Source: Protopterus annectens (lineage: Eukaryota; Chordata; Ceratodontiformes; Protopteridae). From it: a DNA stretch of 64,000 nt. The stretch spans positions 1,419,816,656 through 1,419,880,655 of the forward strand of contig NC_056733.1 in NCBI RefSeq assembly GCF_019279795.1, in the 5' to 3' direction. Below are positions 1-9,238 of the stretch, piece after piece (position 1 is the stretch's first letter; the number at the start of each line of letters is the position of its first letter). A model generated the notes under the pieces. That model had not been told where the DNA came from. It saw nothing but the letters and a program-made list of their open reading frames with translations, and did no database searches. Position numbers and translations under genes: made by a program.

Positions 1-429
1 AACAGCACTTCATGATGAATCCCATGACAACAGGTACTTTTCCTTTGTTTTCTTGCTGTTTCCTTTAACAACCGGGTCAGTGGAAATCAGTGAATACAAT
101 GGCACTCGACAGAAAAGTGTGTTGAACTCTTTACAGTTAAGACAATATGACTGGGCCATGGCATGGGCATGATAGAGAATCGTTACTTTTGTGGTGATCA
201 TGCCTACCCCTGATTACCCACAAACTGGTCAGGGTGTTGTTTTGTGGGTTATATTACTCTTGCTATTCAACATTTAGAGAACCCTCCAGCAGGTAGACTG
301 AGAAATAAGTGGGCAATCCACTGGGTGGAGAAAGTATTTTCAGTTTTTCTCCTGGGTATGAAGTGCAAAGGACATTGCTTGAAACCACATGCTTGCTCAA
401 ATTCTTTAGGAGGTAACTAATCATACTTC
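1..429. other. Unassigned stretch upstream of env remnant
   Basis: No convincing coding frame was found. Because the following segment is the membrane-anchor half of a retroviral envelope gene, this stretch may hold the decayed upstream part of the same env, but I could not match motifs. The sequence is AT-rich with stops in all frames. Confidence 0.3.
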
Positions 430-934
430 ATATCACATCACAATGACAAATTGAAAAATGACTGCAATATGAATTGCAGTGTTACAGAACTGATTGGCAC
501 TAGATATAATACCTGCTACAAAAGGGGGGTCATGTGCCCTCATAAAAATCATTGCTGTTTTTATATTACTGACTACCATGATGAACAAGAAAAGTTGGCC
601 AATTTCATGGAGAATAGGGCCAAATATTTGGACAGTACTTCTAAATAATGGACACTTTTTGGATGGTTGGACAGTGTATTTGGTAATCTGGGAATACGTT
701 TCACTGGGTATATTACAAGGTATAAACATTGGTATTATTTTTTTAATTGTTTTAATATTTTCTGTTCTAAAGGCTGTAATCACAAAGTGTTTGATTGCAC
801 CTGCATGTGAAATGCCACTTGTACCTGATGATGAACTTAAGATGAATGAAAACTCAATCACTACAGATGAAGTGTATTTTATCAAATTAAGGAAATCAAA
901 ATATAATTATGTATTTTATGAGACTAGTAGTGTC
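430..934 (+). pseudogene. Retroviral envelope TM remnant, frameshifted
   Basis: This is a decayed piece of a retroviral transmembrane envelope subunit. In frame 2 an ALD motif followed by GGSCALI resembles the end of the immunosuppressive region and the first cysteine of the CX6CC motif of class I (gamma-like) retroviruses. The paired cysteines and a following polar stretch (HCCFYITD, then FMENRAKYLDSTS) lie in frame 1. The membrane-spanning helix (about 690-775) returns to frame 2 as a run of Ile, Leu, Val and Phe. At least two frameshifts therefore break the gene. A polypurine tract and an LTR follow directly, as expected for the 3' end of a provirus. It is unrelated to the complete ERV further on, whose TM subunit has a different layout. 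Class I assignment rests on the motif order only. Confidence 0.6.
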
Positions 935-950
935 AAAGGGGGGGGGGGGA
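935..950 (+). promoter_or_regulatory. Polypurine tract of degraded provirus
   Basis: An AAA followed by a long G run sits between the env remnant and the predicted LTR start, the usual place for the primer of plus-strand DNA synthesis. Confidence 0.55.
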
Positions 951-953
951 GTC

Positions 954-1665
954 TGTTAGAGAAAAATGCATATCTCATGATTATTCTACATAAAATACAT
1001 ATTAACTTACAATTTTTTCACAAATATGTTTGATGAATTATTTAGTATTTGTTCATGTTAAAAATGATATGTAGTATAGATGCATAGTTATGCAAACTAC
1101 AAATACTTATTGTAGTTCTAAGTGTTTCACAACTGCTTTCTAATATCAAGCTGCAAGTGTATTAACAGATAACTGAAGGTAAAGAAAGTGCTGAAGGGGT
1201 TAAGGGATGTTAAAAAGACTGGTTTCTGAAAGCAGGAAAGAACACAATGTAAAACATTTTGTTTTATGTAAGCGTTGACCTTCCCAAGCTGGGAAGGGTA
1301 GTTACAAGGAATGCTTTGGAGATAAAATGTTACTGGTACTGAAATTTACAAGGTCTAAAACAAGACTGGTTGCCAAGACATTGTTTATGTTTTTCTAAAA
1401 CATTATTGTTACTAAAAACATGATTAAGTATTTACGTGCAGCACTAAGCAATAAGCACGAGGGTCTGCAAAGACCCTATTTGCTAACGTAAAATTTTTGC
1501 ATGCAAGTTACTGATAAAAAGGATTATAAAACCTGTGTGACTTTGCTGCTTGGTGAGACTGATGTTTCACCTTTGAAGGTAGTCTCCCAGCGCTGACGTC
1601 GATTTAAATAAAAAGAAAATGTTTTGCACATCCTAAAGAGTTATTCTTGACTCAAGACTAAAAGG
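954..1665 (+). repeat. 3' LTR of degraded retrovirus
   Basis: The segment starts with TGTTAGAG directly after the polypurine tract. It carries a TATA-like box (ATTATAAAA, 1523-1531) and a polyadenylation signal AATAAA (1607-1612), in the order U3-R-U5 expected of an LTR. The right boundary is approximate because no second copy lies in the window to define it. Confidence 0.55.
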
Positions 1666-1985
1666 TAATTAAGGTTATTTATGTATATTTTAAACTGCAC
1701 TTTAATACCACCAACTACATCATGGCTTTCATCCTATCAGAAGCTTGTCCAATAGACGCACCCACTGTTTTAGTGGCTATAAAAACTCATGCTGTTTGAG
1801 TGTAGTACTCATATCAGAAAAAAGACATTTTCATAGCATCCATTTTTGAACAAATCCTTTTTCTTTTTTAAAAAAGAACAACCTGCATTTTATTCTTCAG
1901 AAAGGAGGGGATGATGTAAATAAAGGTAAACCTGGTAATTTAATTTGGAGTACTAATACAAGCAAGAAACTTTTTGGAGTAAGAA
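1666..1985. other. Unassigned AT-rich spacer
   Basis: No coding frame. A TATA-like word (GGCTATAAAAACTC near 1778) and a purine-rich AAAGGAGGGG (about 1901-1910) could belong to another LTR element, but nothing confirms it. Confidence 0.3.
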
Positions 1986-1989
1986 GACA

Positions 1990-2300
1990 CTGTTGTTTTC
2001 CTATCTAGCGGACACTGTACACCACAGTTGATGCCTAAATGGTTGGTCTACTCAGCTCTTCCTATGACAGATATCAGCTAGTGTCTGTGCTGCTGCCCAT
2101 GATGCTTTTCAATTTTGAGTGTGTTTGAGGTGAAAACACTATGCATGTTTTTAGGAGGTGGGAGGAACCTCACAGAGACATGGAGAGAACATGCAGTCTC
2201 CATAAAGGCATTGGCCAAAGGTCACAGTCAAACACTGTATGCTCCTTATGGGCTCATCAGTACAGCAAAAGTGGATAGTTTGGCCATTTAATGAAGACAG
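1990..2300 (-). repeat. V-SINE-like SINE remnant
   Basis: Read on the minus strand, it contains a diverged form of the V-SINE central domain: a block resembling GCATGTTCTCTCCATGTCTC, then a CTCCCACCTCC-like block. The same family recurs at about 47205-47490 with the same 3' part (GGGCAGCAGCACAGAC and a CTGTGGTG-type end). The tRNA-like head is not clear in this copy. V-SINEs are tRNA-derived SINEs known from lamprey and bony fishes. Confidence 0.5.
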
Positions 2301-2427
2301 TCAGCTTTTTAAAAAAGATTTACATACATAATATTAAAGTGACTGCAAAATTTTACAAGAAAGTTACAAAACAACAATTTTAAAGGCTAAACAGAAGAAT
2401 GACATAGGCAAAATCATCAAAAAAGAC

Positions 2428-2430
2428 CAT
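2428..2430. repeat. Target duplication CAT, left side of giant Harbinger
   Basis: CAT lies immediately before the left inverted end, and the same three bases follow the right end at 43329-43331. PIF/Harbinger elements make 3-bp duplications. A 3-bp match alone could be chance, but it falls exactly where the 18-bp inverted ends stop. Confidence 0.55.
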
Positions 2431-2448
2431 CCCTGGGATTCATGAAGC
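2431..2448 (+). repeat. Left terminal inverted repeat of giant Harbinger
   Basis: An 18-bp end pairing with 43311-43328 at 16 of 18 positions. Beyond it both sides carry GCGC- and AGGC-rich words without strict alignment. Confidence 0.65.
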
Positions 2449-2628
2449 TTGTGCCAGGCGCAGGCATAGCGTAGGCGGTATAATGCCAAATATGGCCGTC
2501 GAGCGATTCAGGTACGATCCAATTCCACGTGCACTACCGGCATATGCCAGAACTGCACAGCCCCCAGCTTAGGTATGCTAATCACCCCATGTGCAGTGTC
2601 GCACCATGCAGATGAAGGCATATAGTGA

Positions 2629-2660
2629 TTCATGAAGTGGTGCAGGCGTAGCGTAAGCCC
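2629..2660 (+). repeat. Subterminal copy of the Harbinger end motif
   Basis: GATTCATGAAG followed by a GGTGCAGGCGTAGC-like stretch repeats the terminal motif about 200 bp inside the left end. The right side has a similar inner copy (TTAATGAAGCGC on the minus strand, near 43227-43238). Subterminal repeats are typical transposase or Myb-protein binding sites in this superfamily; binding here is inferred. Confidence 0.5.
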
Positions 2661-3211
2661 ACGGAAATGTAAACCAAAAAACACGGTTTACATTTTTCCA
2701 AACAGAACATCGGAGCTATGGAAGCGGGCCAGACCCAGGTATCACAACGTTAACATATGCCAATGGCGAAATACACAGCCAATGGCATAAGAAAAAATGC
2801 ACAACACGTAAATAACAACATTTAATGTCATGTCCACAGTAACGCACAGCACAACCGCAGGGCATGTGTGCGGAAGCTGTAACATAAAGAAATAATATAA
2901 AAATGTCATAAAATCGCAACGTAATAGAAATCAGGTTTACAGCATAATACACAATGGCAGGCATGGAACACCACAACCAAGGTGCAAGGGTTGCTAAGGG
3001 CCTGCAATAGTGTTCGGCGCGGTAACTATGAATTAGTAGTCAATGTCATGCAAATGAGGCAGATAATACTGAATCGCAAATGTCCTACCGGATGAAGGTT
3101 GTACCATACGGCGCAGCGGTATAACACCGAGGAGTGGCTCAGAGGAGATACATGACATCAGCAGCGGGGTGTGTCACCGTAGCAGTAAGCACATTGGAGC
3201 AATGCAAATCT
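2661..3211. other. Harbinger left subterminal non-coding DNA
   Basis: No gene is evident. Composition is GC- and CpG-richer than the flank and similar to the right subterminal region (about 43000-43310). It continues directly into 17674 onward once the retroviral insertion is ignored. Confidence 0.5.
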
Positions 3212-3216
3212 GGCCT
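3212..3216. repeat. Target duplication GGCCT, left side of ERV
   Basis: GGCCT precedes the left LTR, and the identical five bases follow the right LTR at 17669-17673. The 5-bp length is a family trait of the integrase. Confidence 0.85.
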
Positions 3217-4008
3217 TGTGACGGATCCACACAGTCTACCAGTTTTTGCTATGCCTTGAACCACATATTACTGTGTATGTTTAATTATTGCTAGATTGAT
3301 TATTGCTAGTTCTTGATATGCCACTACATCACTATACGCTGCTAATATTGTAACAATACAATATGCTTAAGAGCAGGCCTTGCTCACTGATTACTGGTAT
3401 TACTGAACTTTTGTTAACCTATAAGTTGTTTATCAGCTTAAAAGATGTTTACCAGAATGTGGGGATTTCAAAGAGGAACTATATCACAAGGTTGTGAGCT
3501 AACTGTTCTCTGAAAAAGGGAAGTAGGGCACAAGACCAGACATTACGAGACTTGTTTACAACTTAGGAAATGATCTGTAATTTTCTAAAATATTCCATCA
3601 ACTCATGATGAGCCTGTATTGTCAGATCTTTCTACAATATTCTGTCAACTCAAAAAAAGACTATAAAAGCTCAAAGGCTAAGATGAAAATCATCATCAGC
3701 ATCCGGATTTGATCACAGCACCAGCCTGAACTGAGCTTAGAGACATTTCGCCAGTGTCGGCCTTGCCTTGACTGAACAGATAGCTGCACTGGATAGGATT
3801 TGAAATTTCCCTATCAGTGGCAAAGATGATTTTGTTTATGCATATGCTTGTAAGTACATGATTTATTAGTCTTTCTGTTTATTTAGTATTAGCTTTACTG
3901 TACATTCAGAAAAGTTTTGCTTAATAAATTAATAAGTTTGAGCCTTGGTGTCTTGTGTCATTTCTATTCCTGTATTAACCTCAGATTTTGAAGTAACGGA
4001 CTAGTACA
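3217..4008 (+). repeat. 5' LTR of ERV
   Basis: Runs from TGTGACGG to CTAGTACA. A TATA box (TATAAAA) is at 3662-3668 and a polyadenylation signal (AATAAA) at 3923-3928. It matches 16878-17668 with six substitutions and one single-base indel seen by eye, implying a fairly recent insertion. Confidence 0.92.
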
Positions 4009-4010
4009 CT

Positions 4011-4028
4011 TGGTGTAGTCGGCAGGAT
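4011..4028 (+). promoter_or_regulatory. Primer binding site, tRNA-Ser type
   Basis: TGGTGTAGTCGGCAGGAT begins two bases after the LTR. It is complementary to the 3' end of a vertebrate tRNA-Ser (acceptor strand CCGACTAC) at all but one position, the mismatch lying at the discriminator base next to CCA. Confidence 0.75.
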
Positions 4029-4046
4029 CTGGGGTTTACAGTGGAA

Positions 4047-4163
4047 ATGTCACAACAACAACCAATGTTTTTTCCTTTAAAACACCTAGGCATAGGTAAG
4101 AAGGATGCCACATTAGGCACCCCAAATAAGTTGGGCGTTGATGCTACTTTGACAGCATTATTT
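4047..4163 (+). pseudogene. gag: ERV gag, 5' fragment cut off by Penelope insertion
   Basis: The first 39 codons of gag start at the ATG at 4047, just downstream of the primer site. The frame ends in the 15-bp sequence duplicated by the Penelope insertion and resumes in the same frame after 9957. The N-terminus starts MSQQQ; there is no obvious Met-Gly myristoylation signal. The rest of gag lies 5.8 kb away, so this copy cannot make a normal Gag. Confidence 0.8.
4149..4163. repeat. Target duplication, left side of Penelope element
   Basis: TTGACAGCATTATTT is repeated exactly at 9943-9957 on the other side of the element, marking the target-primed insertion point inside gag. Confidence 0.9.
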
Positions 4164-4777
4164 CAGCCAACAAGCACAAACCTTTGAAGAACAACAAAGC
4201 AAGCGAGACCAATTCTTCAGTACTTTAAAAATCGTTAACGTATTTTAATAAGAACGTTTTCGCTCCTACAAAGCAAGAGCTTCATCAGACAATAGTAAAA
4301 AATGCCGTTACACTTTTAAATAAAAACAGTCATGATGTCATATCCTTAACAAAGGTGGAAATGGAAAAAGTTGTTTACATTTTCAAAAAGTGTTACCTTG
4401 GCAATATCGCACAGGCAAGCCTCAAAAGTGAGTAGCCAAGGTTAATTTCACCAATTTGCCACCATACATAAACCTCAATAAGTTACTAGTGGGGCATTTC
4501 TAATTCAACCCAACTTTAAATATCAACAGTACATTTACATTTATAATGCACGCTTATACTTTAGTTTTTCAAAAGTTAAAAAACATGAAAAACATAAAAA
4601 CATAAAAAGGATAAAAAAGGGATAACTTAAACAAGGGATAACTTGAAAACATAAATCCCTGCAATACTTCACTATATACACATAACTTATGTTTCAAAGC
4701 ACTTCCTTAAATTAAAGCTAGATGTCATGTATCCAGAAACCAACTACAATATAAACATATACTGTGACACAATTTCT
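4164..4777 (-). repeat. Inverted pLTR copy at the 5' end of Penelope element
   Basis: The reverse complement matches 4910-5512 closely over about 600 bp. With the direct copy it forms a head-to-head inverted repeat around a spacer of roughly 130 bp. Confidence 0.85.
4231..4293 (-). ncRNA. Hammerhead ribozyme in inverted pLTR
   Basis: On the minus strand the CTGATGA core, a short stem II and GAAA occur with the same flanking stems as the copy at 5382-5444. It would be active only in transcripts of the minus strand. Confidence 0.7.
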
Positions 4778-5512
4778 TAGGAAATAGGTTAATCTAAAAG
4801 TAAAGAAAATGTCTAGGGAAAGTAAATAAAATATAAAAGAGGGCTGTTGCCCTATTTGTTAAAGGGGAAGGACAGCTAAAAACTGTTCTAAACTTGTTTC
4901 TTAAAAATGTGTCACAGTATATGTTTATATTGTAGTTGGTTTCTGGATACATGACATCTAGCTTTAATTTAAGGAAGTGCTTTGAAACATAAGTTATGTG
5001 TATATAGTGAAGTATTGCAGGGATTTATGTTTTCAAGTTATCCCTTGTTTAAGTTATCCCTTTTTTATCCTTTTTATGTTTTATGTTTTCATGTTTTTAA
5101 CTTTTGAAAACTAAAGTATAAGCGTGCATTATAAATGTAAATGTACTGTTGATATTTAAAGTTGGGTTGAATTAGAAATGCCCCACTAGTAACTTATTGA
5201 GGTTTATGTATGGTGGCAAATTGGTGAAATTAACCTTGGCTACTCACTTTTGAGGCTTGCCTGTGCGATATTGCCAAGGTAACACTTTTTGAAAATGTAA
5301 ACAACTTTTTCCATTTCCACCTTTGTTAAGGATATGACATCATGACTGTTTTTATTTAAAAGTGTAACGGCGTTTTTTACTATTGTCTGATGAAGCTCTT
5401 GCTTTGTAGGAGCGAAAACGTTCTTATTAAAATACGTTAACGATTTTTAAAGTACTGAAGAATTGGTCTCGCTTGCTTTGTTGTTCTTCAAAGGTTTGTG
5501 CTTGTTGGCTGC
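4778..5512 (+). repeat. Upstream direct pLTR of Penelope element
   Basis: Begins with sequence matching the last codons of the RT ORF and its 3' UTR (compare 9228 onward) and runs to the start of ORF1. It matches 9228-9942 with few differences, showing the partial tandem arrangement common in Penelope-like elements. Confidence 0.85.
5382..5444 (+). ncRNA. Hammerhead ribozyme in upstream pLTR
   Basis: All core parts are visible. Stem I is ATTGT (5382-5386) pairing with ACGAT (5440-5444). The conserved CTGATGA is at 5387-5393. Stem II is GCTC pairing with GAGC around an 11-base loop, then GAAA at 5414-5417. Stem III is ACGT pairing with ACGT (5418-5421 with 5434-5437). TA then precedes the expected cleavage after 5439. 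Hammerhead motifs in Penelope-like pLTRs are an established feature of the group. Cleavage would define an RNA end within the pLTR. Confidence 0.85.
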
Positions 5513-5533
5513 ATTAGTTCGTTTGTGTGGAGC

Positions 5534-6823
5534 ATGACGAGTCCAAAAACTCCCGTACTTTTCGATACCGGAAACAATACGCAAATGGATGTTTCCAATC
5601 TACGTGATTCAAATAACTTTGAGAGCCTATTGTTAACCTTGTCTCAACGTTTAGACTCTCTAAATTCAAGGTTGGATAGGTTTGAATCCAACCGAACGCC
5701 TGATGCACTGAACGATAACTCAGGGGAACTGAGTAATAGAAATACGAGACCGGAGAGTGGTTCGTTCATTTCTTTACAACCGGGACAGGTACCACGTCTA
5801 TCCAACATCTCTGAGTTTCCAAATACCGATGGAATGACTGCAGGTATTGGTTTACCATCATTACCGAATGATGAACCTGTTAATAACCGACAAGTTAATT
5901 CAGCGAACTTGACGCACTCTGAAAGCACTAGTTTGAATGGTAGGATTCCCAGGGTTCCTTCCTTGTATGACCGACCAGAGTTTATTGGCGAGCCCAGTTT
6001 TGGGCAATGGGTGAAAAACACTACAACCTTTGAGTTCGGTTCACCGAGTCTCATAAATTCGCCGACTACTGGAACGGATATAACAGGTAACACTGAAAGT
6101 AATATTGCAGATAACTTAAAAATGTTGGACGCAAAAATGTTGAAAATAAAGAAACTTCAGTTAGAAGTTTCATATTTTAGACAGTGCATAAAAGAAAAAC
6201 TGGTACCAAAAGGTTTAAGGAGCTCGTTTGCTCCTACGAACCTCTTCTTTGACCCGTTGTTTATGAGCGAACTTTCCAACCTTTTTAATCAACAAGGGTT
6301 GGAATTGTTAGATGTCATGATAAAATTTTATAGTAAACAAATTGATGTATTATTAACAGAGACCAACACTTTAAATGAACTGATTAAGACTGACACTAAC
6401 TTTTTACGGTATAGGTACGATTACCATCGTATTTTTGAAAGTATTGATGGGTTACTTGTCAAACTGAAAACCAACAAAAATAAAAAACTGGAGAGAGATC
6501 GACAACCCTATACCAAAGAAACTGCTTACCCTAACTTGACAAGAATACCTAATGGATCAAAAAATTCTTCTGGGCTCAAATCCCAGGGTGAAAATTACAA
6601 TAAAGACTGTAATAATAAGGAAAGGACAGTTCCATCACATACTTCGGATGAAAATGAATATGAGGTTGATGACGGTGACGAGGGCCCATCCTCCTCACAA
6701 CCAAGGAGGAGCAATAGAATAAAATCCTATTACAACAACCAGGGGTACCGCCCAAACTACAAAGGACAGGCCAAACCTTTTTTAGGGCGAAAAAACCATC
6801 AACGACAGAAGAACCCGAATTAA
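5534..6823 (+). CDS. Penelope element ORF1, coiled-coil protein
   Basis: A 429-residue open frame from the ATG at 5534, preceded by the pLTR. I do not recognise an enzymatic domain. The N-terminal quarter has a heptad-like segment (LSQRLDSLNSRLDRFES). A Ser/Asn/Thr-rich linker follows. A central helical region (about residues 195-330) is rich in Leu, Lys and Glu and looks coiled-coil. An acidic stretch then precedes a very basic C-terminus (GRKNHQRQKN). Coiled coil plus a basic tail suits an RNA-binding, multimerising, gag-like or LINE-ORF1-like role, which is inference. It is in the same frame as the main RT ORF (7136-9238) but separated by a stop and shifted sequence. Confidence 0.7.
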   Translation: MTSPKTPVLFDTGNNTQMDVSNLRDSNNFESLLLTLSQRLDSLNSRLDRFESNRTPDALNDNSGELSNRNTRPESGSFISLQPGQVPRLSNISEFPNTDGMTAGIGLPSLPNDEPVNNRQVNSANLTHSESTSLNGRIPRVPSLYDRPEFIGEPSFGQWVKNTTTFEFGSPSLINSPTTGTDITGNTESNIADNLKMLDAKMLKIKKLQLEVSYFRQCIKEKLVPKGLRSSFAPTNLFFDPLFMSELSNLFNQQGLELLDVMIKFYSKQIDVLLTETNTLNELIKTDTNFLRYRYDYHRIFESIDGLLVKLKTNKNKKLERDRQPYTKETAYPNLTRIPNGSKNSSGLKSQGENYNKDCNNKERTVPSHTSDENEYEVDDGDEGPSSSQPRRSNRIKSYYNNQGYRPNYKGQAKPFLGRKNHQRQKNPN

Positions 6824-6839
6824 ATTTAAACGAGGTCAC

Positions 6840-7135
6840 CTCCATAGTTGAAGGTAACCCTTCACTTTGCAAACCTGTCATCTTATCCAACACCAAAGGA
6901 GACTTTGTTGTTTATATTTTTCTGATTACAACATTGAACAAGACCTCATAGAACTTTTGGCCTACGGGTTATCCTTTGTGCCAGATCAAGGGATGAGTTT
7001 ACCTAAATTACTTATGGACCTTAAATGCTTTGTAAGGGGCTTAAACCTTAAAGTATTGTTTAATGGTGATGTTAACAATCAAAAACCCCCTTTTAAATTG
7101 TTGAGCGTCTTTAACCCCCCCCCCTTCATCCAACG
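6840..7135 (+). pseudogene. N-terminal part of Penelope RT, frameshifted
   Basis: The expected N-terminal extension of the RT is found in pieces. Frame 1 is read around 6847-6915. Frame 3 follows from about 6915 and carries IEQDLIELLAYGLSFVP, which resembles the conserved leucine-rich and GL-F-P motif at the start of Penelope-type RTs. A shift into frame 2 occurs at a run of ten Cs (about 7116-7125). The poly-C run is a likely site of slippage or sequencing error. Confidence 0.6.
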
Positions 7136-9238
7136 TTGCAGACATTTGAATACGCTTGTGAACTGGACTTTAGACATTTATTTAAGAACATTAGATGGTT
7201 TGACTCTGACAGTAATATTACATCATTACAAAGATTTCATTTGAAAAATTTGGGTAATTTACCAGTTAGAGTGATTAAGCCAGACAAGGGTGGGGGGTTA
7301 GTCATTTTAGATAAAAATGACTACATCTCAAAAATGCTGAAAATTTTAGACTCTGCAGCATATGAAAAGTCGTCTCTAAATGAGATAAATTGCCAGTACA
7401 ATAGAATAAAAGGCTATCTCAGAGACCTTTTCATTGAAGGGAAGATTGATACTGACACTTTCAACTTCATCAACATCTCCTTCCCTAGGGTCCCAACCAT
7501 GTTTGGTATCCCCAAAATACATAAAAACTTGGAGGATCCTCCCATGCGGGCCCTAGTGGATGGGAGATGCTGTATTACTCATCCAAGTGCCAAAGTAGTT
7601 GATTACCTCATAAATAAATACCTTAAAGCACTTCCCCAGATCTGTAAAGATTCGTGGTCTTTCCTAGGGTCCATTGACAACATCCCATTTAACCCTTCTT
7701 ACAGCTTCTTAACCATCGATGTGGTGGACTTATACACGTCCATACCACATCTTGAAGCTGTGGAATGGGTAGAATTGATGTTAATTGACCTGGGGGCACC
7801 AAAAGAGGAAATTGAGGTTGTTACTACCCTCCTTGAAATCATTTTATCATCCAATTTTTTCATTTTTAATAATCAACATTATCTACAGAAAAAGGGTATT
7901 GCTATGGGTTCGCCATGTGGTGGGAGTGTGGCGAACCTTGTGGTTGCCTATTGGGAAAAGGTTTGTTTATTTGAAAACTGTTTGTTCAAGGAGTGTTCAA
8001 AATATTATACCCGGTTTTTGGATGATGCATTTGTTCTTATTGAGGGGAACCTAGATACGGTAAATAATTTAATGCAATATATGAATGAATCATGCAGCTT
8101 TTTGACATTCACTCATCACTATTCAACTAGTGAAACTGATTATTTAGATGTCAAATTGATTAAAGATGTTGAAAACAATTGTTACCGTTCTAAGATTTTC
8201 AGAAAAAACACTTATTGCAATGCATTCCTCCACTTTACTAGCAATCACCCTTGGAAACAAAAGAAATCTATTTTTAAAGGTCAATTAGTGAGAGCCACAC
8301 GTATGTGTAGTACTCTTTCTGATTTCGAAGAAGAGTGTGTTACTCTTAAAAATATGTTTCAAAATAGGGGCTACCCCTTGGACCTCCTTGATAATCTAAT
8401 TGAAGAAATTTCTTTTAAGAGAATTTCAGGTTTTTATAAACCACTACTAAAAAACCGCTCATGTGGTAACCCAGAAACGACCTTTGATTTGGAACTCGAA
8501 CCAACTCCCAATGATGGGAACCTATCGGTAGAAATCAATAACACTAACCAAGGCCTCCACCATCTTGTTCCTCTCGATTTTAAAAGTAGGTTCATTTTGA
8601 CCTACAATAAACATGCTTACAGTATGTGTTGTATTGTCAAGAAAAACTGGGAGTTCATTGCAAATAACGCCCAACTTCTTGAAAAATTAGGTACAGGTCC
8701 TTGGTTTGTGTTTAAAAGGGGAAGAAATTTGAAGGAATTTTTACAAACAGGGGATCCATTGCTTAACTTATCTAGACAAACTGGAACCTTCACCTGTGGA
8801 TTCTGTCATTGGTGTAGACTGTTAAAAACAGGAAATTCCTTTATGATAAGAGGTGAAAAATATTATATCAAACACAAGATTCTTTGTGATTCTAAATCAA
8901 TAGTTTACATAGCTTTTTGTAATTGCTGTCCGAGCTTTTATGTTGGTAAAACGGACCGGAGATTACGAGACCGTGTTTACCAGCATAATTATGCTATTAA
9001 AAACAAAAAAACGGACAATGCCCTTTCAAAACATGTCCTAGAGAACATCGGACACAGTTTTTCTTTCATGGGGATTGATGTAGTGAAAGTTGGGGTTAGG
9101 GGTGGTCCTCAAACGCTTCTTCTAGAATTAAAAGAACTGGAATGGCAGCTATTATTAAATGCCTTTTCCCCACCTGGTTTAAACGAAATGTGTAACATTT
9201 CTGTGATTTTAAAATACAGAAGTTACCTTAGGAAATAG
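7136..9238 (+). CDS. Penelope-like reverse transcriptase with GIY-YIG endonuclease
   Basis: This protein copies the element RNA and nicks DNA for insertion. RT motifs in order: RVIKPDKGGG (about 7270), MFGIPKIHK, a YSFLTIDVVDLYTSIPH segment with a catalytic Asp, GIAMGSPCGG, and FLDD (near 8018-8029) with the paired catalytic aspartates. A linker with CGFCHWC and further cysteines looks like a zinc-binding segment. The C-terminus holds GIY-YIG features: VYIAFC, then FYVGKT, then LRDRVYQH. The frame is open over 700 codons to the TAG at 9236-9238. No good ATG opens it; the true N-terminus lies upstream in other frames, so the catalytic part is intact but the full protein is probably broken. Confidence 0.9.
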   Translation: MQTFEYACELDFRHLFKNIRWFDSDSNITSLQRFHLKNLGNLPVRVIKPDKGGGLVILDKNDYISKMLKILDSAAYEKSSLNEINCQYNRIKGYLRDLFIEGKIDTDTFNFINISFPRVPTMFGIPKIHKNLEDPPMRALVDGRCCITHPSAKVVDYLINKYLKALPQICKDSWSFLGSIDNIPFNPSYSFLTIDVVDLYTSIPHLEAVEWVELMLIDLGAPKEEIEVVTTLLEIILSSNFFIFNNQHYLQKKGIAMGSPCGGSVANLVVAYWEKVCLFENCLFKECSKYYTRFLDDAFVLIEGNLDTVNNLMQYMNESCSFLTFTHHYSTSETDYLDVKLIKDVENNCYRSKIFRKNTYCNAFLHFTSNHPWKQKKSIFKGQLVRATRMCSTLSDFEEECVTLKNMFQNRGYPLDLLDNLIEEISFKRISGFYKPLLKNRSCGNPETTFDLELEPTPNDGNLSVEINNTNQGLHHLVPLDFKSRFILTYNKHAYSMCCIVKKNWEFIANNAQLLEKLGTGPWFVFKRGRNLKEFLQTGDPLLNLSRQTGTFTCGFCHWCRLLKTGNSFMIRGEKYYIKHKILCDSKSIVYIAFCNCCPSFYVGKTDRRLRDRVYQHNYAIKNKKTDNALSKHVLENIGHSFSFMGIDVVKVGVRGGPQTLLLELKELEWQLLLNAFSPPGLNEMCNISVILKYRSYLRK

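Noticed and set aside
5498-5533. Extension of Penelope ORF1 upstream of the ATG at 5534
   Set aside because: It opens at GTG and overlaps the end of the pLTR; the ATG at 5534 is the more plausible start.
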